Below, in pieces: positions 56,373 through 64,000 of a DNA stretch of 64,000 nt (position 1 is its first letter; each line of letters opens with the position of its first letter). Source of the stretch: Chrysomallon squamiferum (taxonomy: Eukaryota > Mollusca > Gastropoda > Neomphalida > Peltospiridae); NCBI GenBank assembly GCA_012295275.1, contig CM022679.1, forward strand, positions 13,844,145 through 13,908,144, read 5' to 3'. Position numbers and translations under genes: made by a program. The notes beneath the pieces are model-generated. The model made no database searches. It worked only from the letters and a program-made list of their open reading frames with translations, and had not been told where the DNA came from.

Positions 56373-57467
56373 CTGAAATAAATAACAATTTTAAAAAGTA
56401 ATTTAAATAAAAATGTCAGCAGAAAATATCTGCCACAACAAAATATGGAAGGATTTCAATTAAGATGATTTTCAGGGCTTTTCAACTTTTAGAACTATAA
56501 AAAAGATAACCACTGTAAAAATTTCAAGTTGCATGTTCTTGTATATATTCTGTTGTCAACTGTTTTTGCATATTTGCAAGGACAAAACACCAACCGCCCA
56601 TTGTAAATGTGGACAAAACCCCAGCTATTGATTTTATACATAAAAAGAATATCAACGTAACTTGCAACAAGCTTTTGAGACAATTACAATGATCCTGAAA
56701 AAAACCTACCCTACTTGCACGAGACTCCTTGATTAGTTGATATGTATGATTTTTTAACAAACAAATGAACCTATGAAATAACAATACCTTTAGTTTTTAA
56801 ATTTATGTGTATGGTCATCTATACATGTGCCTTTATCTATACACTCATGTAGTACTGTGAAAAAGTATGATGAAGTGTTACTGTCACTGTCAGTGTATAC
56901 ACTATACAGTAGTCGCTACCAAACTGTGCAAAAAATCTGTTGTTTTGTCCTGCTTTCAAATGTACATTCACTGTCAAAACAGTAACAAGCATGAACCAAT
57001 TTGACTTTTATATCGTAACTTTAAGATGAATTATTAAAGTCAGAAGGTGATATCGTTATACAATAACACATCGACTCTTGATCTAACAATCAAGATCAAT
57101 GCGATTTCAAAGACTGCGACTCGATTCTTGACAATATTTCAGACATTTATAATTACCAATTAAAAGTATGTAACAGTTTTAAAGTATGATCTTTTCAGGG
57201 TGTTTTTTTTATTATTATTATATTTATTTTTATTTTATTTTATTTTATTATGTACACATTATGCATATAAACAGAACACAAGGAATTACCGATTTCTGTT
57301 CGACTGAAATTTTTAAGAGATTTTTTATTTTATTTACAAAGCTTAAAATTATATCATATTTAATTATTGAAAAAGAAACGGGTGTTGTAATTTCAAATAT
57401 ATGTGTTCATTGTTATAATAACAACAGATGCTAATGATAATTGTTGGATTTTATCTCGTGTGCTTAC

Positions 57468-57509
57468 TTTCTACTACTTGCGAGCTTCGAAATCTCGCTG
57501 AAAAGGGAG
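57468..57509 (-). promoter_or_regulatory. RPS14 non-coding first exon with 5'TOP-like start
   Basis: On the minus strand the sequence CTCCCTTTTCAGCGAG is a typical terminal oligopyrimidine start (about 57509 downward). It is followed by a short CpG-rich leader ending in the donor AGAAA|GTAAGC at 57467. A splice of about 1.1 kb to the acceptor at 56373 puts the ATG at the beginning of exon 2. 5'TOP leaders place ribosomal protein mRNAs under mTOR/LARP1 control. Confidence 0.7.
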
Positions 57510-57620
57510 AATCACGAAAATGCTCGTGTGATTTCCGGTATTTCGACTGGGCTTTTCTATTTACTACGCTAGCGGTCGAATAACTAATTTTTTGTACGGC
57601 GTTCGTTCGTTTCCGTATGA
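57510..57620 (-). promoter_or_regulatory. RPS14 core promoter, CpG-rich with ETS-like site
   Basis: A CpG-rich island in AT-rich DNA. It contains ACCGGAAAT on the minus strand (57531-57539), an ETS/GABP-type motif about 25-30 bp upstream of the proposed start, and GACCGCTAGCG further upstream. Confidence 0.5.
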
Positions 57621-58405
57621 CCGGAGTTGTGGGTAGGGGGATACAGTTATGATATAACAGAGTGAATTATAACCATAAAGAATAATACAAATTCGGTTTA
57701 ATTACATAAGTGACTGGGATGCTAACAGGAAATGAAATTTGTTAGAATTTATACCAGCTATAAATTAATAATTCGATACATATAGCTGTAAATCCGAAAC
57801 CGAGTTATAAAAGAGTATCGTGACAATTTCAAACTACAAATATATCTGGATTTGATTTAATAAATCAATTTAAAAAAACAACAACAAAAAAAAACAGAAA
57901 TTAACTATAAATTAATTTAATTTAAAAAATAATTAATTAATTAAGTAATAAACACGAATATTTGAGCACATACACTGAGTTTAAAGACAGAGGTAATTAA
58001 ATATCCAGTATAAGAGGCAACAAAAAAGCAAATTTGTGTTTTAATGTGCATATACCTGAAACTGTATTCCTCTTGTTGTTTTATATTTCGAGCAGCTACA
58101 CTTAGTCATTTTTCTTTCCATCGTAGCTACAAGGTGCACCTTTTTCGTCATCTTTTTAACTCAAGGGATGTAAGGCGCAACGATTCCTTAATTTCACAAA
58201 AAAAAAAAACAAAAAAAAACACACACGCACACAAAACCCACAAAAAAAAAAAAAAAAAAACTAAACACAGCATACTGACATTAGCTGTGATGTGATAAGA
58301 AAATGCGTGTTGACTTGATAATCCAAAGTGAGCTTTAATATTTTTAAACGACCTTTTAAAATTTATTTTTTTAATGACAAACCATAAAGCATAGGTAAAT
58401 ATTCA

Positions 58406-58407
<2 letters not shown>

Positions 58408-58460
<53 letters not shown>

Positions 58461-58494
58461 CAACAACAACAACAACAACAACAAAAACAACATT
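58408..58494. repeat. Compound (AAT)n-(AAC)n microsatellite
   Basis: About 16 AAT units turn abruptly into about 12 AAC units. This is a pure compound array with a single switch point near 58457. Confidence 0.95.
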
Positions 58495-59177
58495 ATAAAC
58501 ATTTCAGAATTTTTCTTCATCTTCCTTGGCTTTTGTTGATATTTATTCATAGAAAAAGGAATAAATCAGAAAACGTAACTTTTATGTCAGACGATGACTT
58601 TTACCAAAAATCTGAAAACAAAATATTGCAAATTTATTAATCTAGTAATTTATTTTTTATTTTATTTTTTATCTATTTTTTTATCACTAGAGTGTCTGCA
58701 GTTTAAAAGCGTAACTTCTTGAAATTTTTGTATTGCTTTACGTCAGACGCTAATTTTAAGTAAATTTAATCACAAAATTAGTATTTGTTTTGAATAATTT
58801 AATTTTGTTAACGACTCAAACAACAAAAAATAAATAAATTAATAAAAGATGAAGAAGAAGGAAAGAAAACGAGGGTTAAATTGTTTCAGGTAATATTATT
58901 CTTTATTATTATTTTTATTTATTTTTATCTATTATTTATTTATGTTTACTGTTTCTAATTAAGGAAGCGTAACTATTTTGATTACTGGTATAGCCAGTGT
59001 TTGCGTGTGCTTTGTTTATTTTTTTTTTTTTTTTTTTTTATTTACAGTATAAATACATGAAGCCAAATTATGCATGTTTCGTATTCTCTCTTGGTTAGTG
59101 ATTTATAAACCATCACAAATTAATGCTTAATGAAATTGTAGATGGGGATCCTATGTACCCTCCATAAGCCAACATTT

Positions 59178-59460
59178 TTTGTTTTGAAATGTGGAGGTTT
59201 TTGAATAACTGAACGGGAAACTCAAATTTGGCAGGGCAGACAGCTGTTTATTATTCCTCACCTTTCCGCCAATGCTCCTTGAAAATCTGGTCTGTACCTT
59301 GAATGCAGCGACAGTGAGTCACCTGGTGAGTGATGACACCCCCACCTGAAGTGTGGATAATACGGAACTTGTTTATTGAAAAATGAGTTCTGGGGGACTG
59401 TTCACCAAAGGTACAGAACATAAAATAAAACAGCAACAAATCCAAGCAACGGAATCATAA
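59178..59460 (-). repeat. Interspersed repeat, copy D (inverted)
   Basis: Reverse complement of copies B and C: it contains GGGAAACTCAAATTTG and CAGCTGTTTATTATTCCTCA, and its 5' part matches copy C closely. It ends near the CCTCCACATTTC block, so it lacks the long 3' part of B and C. It is flanked on its 5' side by AT-rich simple sequence, as is copy B. Confidence 0.75.
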
Positions 59461-59595
59461 ATGATTAATAAATGAAAACAAACAAATAAACAAACACAAC
59501 AATGAAATGAAATGAAATAAAATAAAATTTAAAATAAAATAAAAATTCTAACATTAAATAAATTTTCTAATTTTATTTATTTACTATTGGAAATG

Positions 59596-59656
59596 TTATT
59601 TTATTTTATTTTATTTTATTTTATTTTATTTTATTTTTATTTATTTATTTATTTAT

Positions 59657-59687
<31 letters not shown>

Positions 59688-59690
59688 ATT
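59596..59690. repeat. Compound (TTTTA)n-(TTTA)n-(TTAG)n array
   Basis: Three related short repeats follow one another without a gap. The last is about seven TTAG units. It is not the TTAGG arthropod or TTAGGG animal telomere repeat. Confidence 0.9.
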
Positions 59691-60339
59691 TTAAATAGTT
59701 TTAAAGTAGAAAGACAGGTTTTCAGCAGCTATTCTCCCCCCTCCCGATAAATACGAAAAAATTGATGAAAGTGTGTTAATAAAATTGCGGATATGTTACT
59801 ACAACTACTACTGTTAACAGTTCTGGTGCTAGTAGTTTATTATTATTTATTTATTTATTTTTACAAATGGAACACAGACGGAAAACAACTAATTCTAACA
59901 GCGCCAGCTTATTAATAATTTATTTATTTATTTATTTTTGTGATGAACCATAAATAATAAACTCATCTAATCCGATTAATGTATGTTAATTAAGGTGTGG
60001 ATAATGCAATATTATCCGAATTTAGTGTGACAGTTACGGCTATGAAAACTGACTAATTATACCTTACGTAACATATTTTTCTAAGGTGCAAGAAATGCTT
60101 TTGTTGTCATATCAGTACCATTTAATTAATCATTATTCATTACGATCTCTCAGAATATTCTTAATTATTGTCTGAAAGAATATTCAATTATCCGTGCATT
60201 TTCTGCAGAGCTGGACTTATTGTTAGTCTTGTAATTTGTTTAAAGTATTTGATCTTATTAAAACAAACAATTTACTAAAATTATCCATTTCATTATTTCT
60301 GTTTTTATTTATAATTATATATATATATAATTGTATTAT

Positions 60340-60751
60340 TGTACGTTACCGTATGCATTGACAGTTTTCAGAACACAAAGAAAATCGAAATTAACCGAAA
60401 TTATCCGAATATGCTACGTGGGCGGACATTTCCGGAGACGTCCGACTATTGCCGATATTGTTATTTGTTATTGTTGTATACTTCAACATGACCAGTCACT
60501 TTGGAAGCCTTCCCAGTTTGATCGTAAAATGAGATATTTTGTGGTCGTTTTTGTTTATATCGCTTCAGTTCTTTTAAAAGTTAAGTCTTTGAAATTTCAA
60601 AATGAATAGCAATATTTCTATCGATCCCAATCATTGAACATCTTTGACCAAATTTTTGCAGTCTCTTCCAGGTGACCCTTCCGTTTTCGCAAGTTGCTTG
60701 CGAAAACGATAAGCGAGCAAGACTTCAGTTTTGTTCAGTTACAAGTACATT
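60340..60751 (+). promoter_or_regulatory. Probable ZSWIM8 promoter and 5'UTR
   Basis: CpG-containing DNA directly upstream of the ZSWIM8 start. It includes TACGTGGGCGGACATTTCCG, with an ETS-like TTCCGG core, and a perfect hairpin at 60682-60708. The transcription start cannot be fixed. This island contrasts sharply with the AT-rich DNA on either side. Confidence 0.5.
60682..60708. repeat. Perfect inverted repeat upstream of the ZSWIM8 start
   Basis: Arms CGTTTTCGCAAG and CTTGCGAAAACG match over all 12 bases and are separated by TTG. It lies 43 bp before the start codon. It could form an RNA hairpin in the 5'UTR or be a palindromic protein-binding site. Confidence 0.9.
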
Positions 60752-60929
60752 ATGGACTTGATGTTTGATTGGGAATATGAAGGGGATAGGTTTTCTTTTG
60801 ATGATAGCGATCGTTTTGAAGAAGATTCGCTCTGTTCATGGTTAAGCGAACCAGAAAGTCTTTGTAATAACTGGAGAGGTTGGAAAAGGCAAAATGGAGG
60901 GCAGACGACCCAAAGCACTCGTTCATCTG
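60752..60929 (+). CDS. ZSWIM8: ZSWIM8, first coding exon (3'-partial)
   Basis: ZSWIM8 (EBAX-1 in C. elegans) is the substrate receptor of a cullin-3 ubiquitin ligase. It removes Argonaute during target-directed microRNA degradation and also acts in protein quality control. The exon begins MDLMFDWEYEGDRFSFDD, continues SDRFEEDSLCSWLSEPESLC and NNWRGWKRQ, and is nearly colinear with the conserved N-terminus of vertebrate ZSWIM8. It ends at TCATCTG|GTAAGT in phase 1 after 59 codons. The ATG at 60752 is the first in this frame. The SWIM zinc finger and all later exons lie beyond the right edge, because no exon matching the next conserved block is visible up to 64000. Confidence 0.9.
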
Positions 60930-62893
60930 GTAAGTAGGCAGCTGGAAAATAAAATTTGCTGGTTTCTCTTTTCATTTTATACTTAGTTAATTGATTCTGT
61001 ACAAATATACATTCATAAAACATTCTGGAACGGTTTTAGTAATGCACACTCTATACCTTAAGCATGTAATAGTTCTTAAATAATTTTTTTTTTTTTTTTT
61101 TTTTTTTTGTATTTAAGGTAATCTATTCACTCATCCAAAGTATATTCCCAGATATCATTAAGATCTCAGATTTCTTTTGTTTACTAATGTTGTTTCATGA
61201 ATAAAACAGTAAAGTAAATCCTGTTAAAATATATTATGTATTTTATCTGTTAGTTTACATTCTAAATAAATAGTACATACTCAGATACTGTTTAAGCTTT
61301 ACACTCAGTATCAACATATTTTAATTAATGTATTATATTTATATATAGTAAAAACATAGGCATGTCTATGACTGTAGAAATGTTCAAGTTATTAACAAAA
61401 AAACTTTAGTGTAATTGCACAACAAATTACAGTGACCAATATTTTGTGTAAAGAGTTACATTTAATTTTACAGTCCAGTGCACCATGCTGCTAAAGTATG
61501 AATGAGTACATCCAAGAAAAAAGTTTGAAAACACCTTTCAAATCTTTTGTTATTTTATTTTAAACCGAAACATTCTCAGAGTTTCTTATATGATTGGAAT
61601 TGGAAGAAACTTTCTAAATTTAAATAGTACTATAACTATTACAAAAGGGTTAAATGATAATAATAAATAGGCAGAAAAATAAAATGTAATATTTGTTGCA
61701 TTTAAATATGATGTAAGTTACCAGCTAAACACATACTTTCACTGTAATGTTTTGAAGCAGTCACTTGATATACAAATAACAAATTTACCAGGTTAACAAA
61801 AATAAATTATATACAACTGAAAGTGAAACAAAATACAGTTGTATCTTTAGATGATCCAAAGATGATCAGCCACCTACAATATATGACATTTTTCTGACTC
61901 CCAGTTGTTTTTCAGTGAATATGTCCCTTTGATCAGCAAACACCTACTGAACACAAACTCTGAATTATTATTTTTATTATTATTCCACTGCTAAAGTAGA
62001 CAGTCATACCAATTTGGATTTGTTTTCTCCAAAATAAATACAATTTATTGTTGTTTGGCAGTTTTATACAATATTTTTAAAGATGGTGTTGTGCATTTCC
62101 AGCACTGCACAGTATGTAAAGCGAGAATTGTTTTTGTCGAATCACAAGAGCACATGAACTGTAATTGTCAAACCATACAAGTTCAACCAATTTGGTACGT
62201 AATTTTGATAATTCAATCATTTGACATCATTCTATGCTTATTTATAAAGATTATAAATATGTTCAAAGAAATTGTCTCTAATTTGTCTCTCTCTGGTGAG
62301 GGGACACCTGCAATATAGGGACATTTTTGCTCAGCCCCATACATACCACTGTATTTTAATAAATTTTTATGGTAGGGAATGTGAACTTCCACAATTAATT
62401 TTGCTTGATAAGTTATGACATGGCTCATCTAAAACTAAAGCATATATATTTATTTAGATATGTATATATTATTATATATATAATATATTGATATATTTTC
62501 AAATAATTATTTCATTTTATCAGTTAATTTTAGATTGGAAACAAATTGGATGGAACAGACTAAAGTTTGGAATAAACTGATATTTGATATTTTCAGTTTA
62601 AAAGCTTGTTTACTGAAATTTATCAAACAATATTTATTCTTTATCAACATTTGAAAATATGGTGTTATAGAATATTTTTTATTTAAATAACATTTACATG
62701 TATAATACATATTATTAATTTATCTAAATCTCAACAGAAAATTAAAAAATGTCCAGTAAACAATTATTAGCAAAATCAACAAAAAAGAATTTATAAATAT
62801 TTTATTGATACATGATACTTTATTTATTAATAGGAACAACATCAGGGACCATATCATATGTTCAGTAATAAAAGTTAGAAGATAACACTCATT

Positions 62894-62945
<52 letters not shown>

Positions 62946-64000
62946 GTTTTGTTTTTTAGAAAAATTAATGTAAAATAGAACTGAAAATCATCATTTGTGA
63001 TTTGAAAATTAAAATATATTTTCAAACCTTAATCAATGATTATGAAATCTTGTAAATTAATAATAGGTATTATTTTTTAATTATTATCGTTACCTTCATA
63101 TCTTCTGATTTTTTTTTTTTTTCTTTTTCTGAAAACAATAATTGAAGACAGTTTATTGTAAACAGAATCACTGATTACAAAAAGGTCTTAAAAACAAACT
63201 CTTGCTGTCTGGCTATTGTGACTGCCCTACTTTAGTTATTAAATAGATAACCTTTGTTATTGTCAGACATCATGAGAAGAAAATCTTGTATCACAGATCA
63301 TAAGATACACAAGGGTGAATGTGTTGTATATTTTGCAGAGTGTATTTATCATTTAATTTAAATGATGCTGTGTTGACATAGAAATAAAAACAATATTATT
63401 AATTGTCACGATTTACCATAAACAGTAATATTTTATCTAAAATGTCTTATGGGATGTTATTCTTTAATTTTAAATGTTATTACATTCATTCCTTTTAATA
63501 TGTTGTTTGTCACATGATTAATAACTTGCACATTTAAAAAAAATAAACAGGGGATAGATTTTCATAATTACTTACTTCCTAACCAGTTTGAATATACTGG
63601 AATATTGATGAATGTAAATAATGAATAATTTTAAATTAATAACATTATATTAGCATATTCATTATATACTGATATAAGGTAAAATATAAATAGTACCTTT
63701 TCAATCAGTAAATGACAGTTGTTAAAAAAAAATTGTAAGTATTTTGGAACTTTTGAAATTTTAATTATTTTTTCAAAATATTTAAAAAAAAAAAAATCAC
63801 GTTATTTACTACCATAAACAATTAACAATGACTACATACTGATTTTGGAGTAGAATCAGATTTTGTCATAGGTAAGATTATCAGCCACAAACATATTCAA
63901 ATTCTAAAAGGAATGGACAATAAATGAATTCACATGCTGTGTGTTTTTATTTGTTATTGGTACATTTATCATTTGAGACAACACCTGAAATGATTTTTTA
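60930..64000 (+). other. ZSWIM8 intron 1 (partial)
   Basis: AT-rich sequence without a recognised exon. Contents are a poly-T tract (61085-61108), a TTA array (62899-62944) and a slightly GC-richer patch at about 62050-62340. That patch contains TGAGGGGACACCTG and ATAGGGACATTTTTG, which may be a decayed DNA transposon. Confidence 0.6.
62899..62944. repeat. (TTA)n microsatellite
   Basis: A nearly pure TTA array in ZSWIM8 intron 1. The minus-strand poly-asparagine frame across it is an artefact. Confidence 0.9.

Larger units (their letters stand above)
57621..60330. other. Intergenic region between RPS14 and ZSWIM8
   Basis: No gene was recognised. It holds an A-rich stretch (58198-58262), a compound AAT/AAC microsatellite, interspersed repeat copy D and a TTTTA/TTTA/TTAG array. 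Confidence 0.5.

Noticed and set aside
59660-59690. TTAG array as a possible interstitial telomere sequence
   Set aside because: The unit is four bases and part of a TTTTA/TTTA/TTAG series. It is neither TTAGG nor TTAGGG.
62055-62318. Frame with a C-x2-C-like pattern (HCTVCK, HMNCNC) in ZSWIM8 intron 1
   Set aside because: It has no splice-compatible borders and does not match the next conserved block of ZSWIM8. The 3' part looks like a decayed repeat.

Overview
The window is nuclear DNA from an animal. Five protein-coding genes are interrupted by many GT-AG introns, intergenic and intronic DNA is strongly AT-rich, and the whole window is full of microsatellites, poly-A/poly-T tracts and remnants of DNA transposons. 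Nothing looks bacterial, organellar or viral. The proteins are clearly metazoan. The single EFA6-type gene, with an N-terminal region unlike that of vertebrates, points to an invertebrate. I favour a lophotrochozoan, perhaps a mollusc such as a cephalopod, but the species cannot be fixed from sequence alone.

Layout: (1) 39-4850 (+), the 3' part of a collagen prolyl 4-hydroxylase alpha subunit gene, followed by a probable 3'UTR to about 6.75 kb. (2) About 6.8-25.2 kb, a long AT-rich stretch with no complete gene. It holds one convincing candidate terminal coding exon on the minus strand (11323-11395), a weak 38-nt cassette exon (15590-15627) and a degenerate 32-bp minisatellite (14841-15480). 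(3) 25263-31506 (-), an EFA6/PSD-family Arf6 exchange factor with Sec7, PH and coiled-coil regions in ten coding exons. (4) 35138-48201 (+), a complete sphingosine-1-phosphate lyase gene in 16 coding exons. (5) 49-54 kb, intergenic DNA with a dead Tigger/pogo transposon fragment and a tandem pair of an unclassified interspersed repeat. (6) 54267-57509 (-), the ribosomal protein S14 gene, with a non-coding 5'TOP-like first exon. (7) 60752-60929 (+), the first coding exon of ZSWIM8. Its large first intron runs off the right edge.

The genes do not form one pathway. They cover collagen hydroxylation in the ER, Arf6 and cortical cytoskeleton control, sphingolipid breakdown at the ER, translation, and ubiquitin-linked turnover of Argonaute and microRNA. 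What links them is location: from memory, the human homologues all lie on 10q22-q24 and 5q31-q33, two regions that carry paralogues of one another, so the window probably preserves a piece of an ancient bilaterian linkage group. All exon boundaries were read by eye. The coding-phase arithmetic closes exactly for the P4HA (partial), EFA6/PSD, S1P lyase and RPS14 models. I found no clearly novel multi-gene system. The best leads are the EFA6 N-terminus, the orphan exon at 11.3 kb, the perfect hairpin upstream of ZSWIM8, and a four-copy interspersed repeat.
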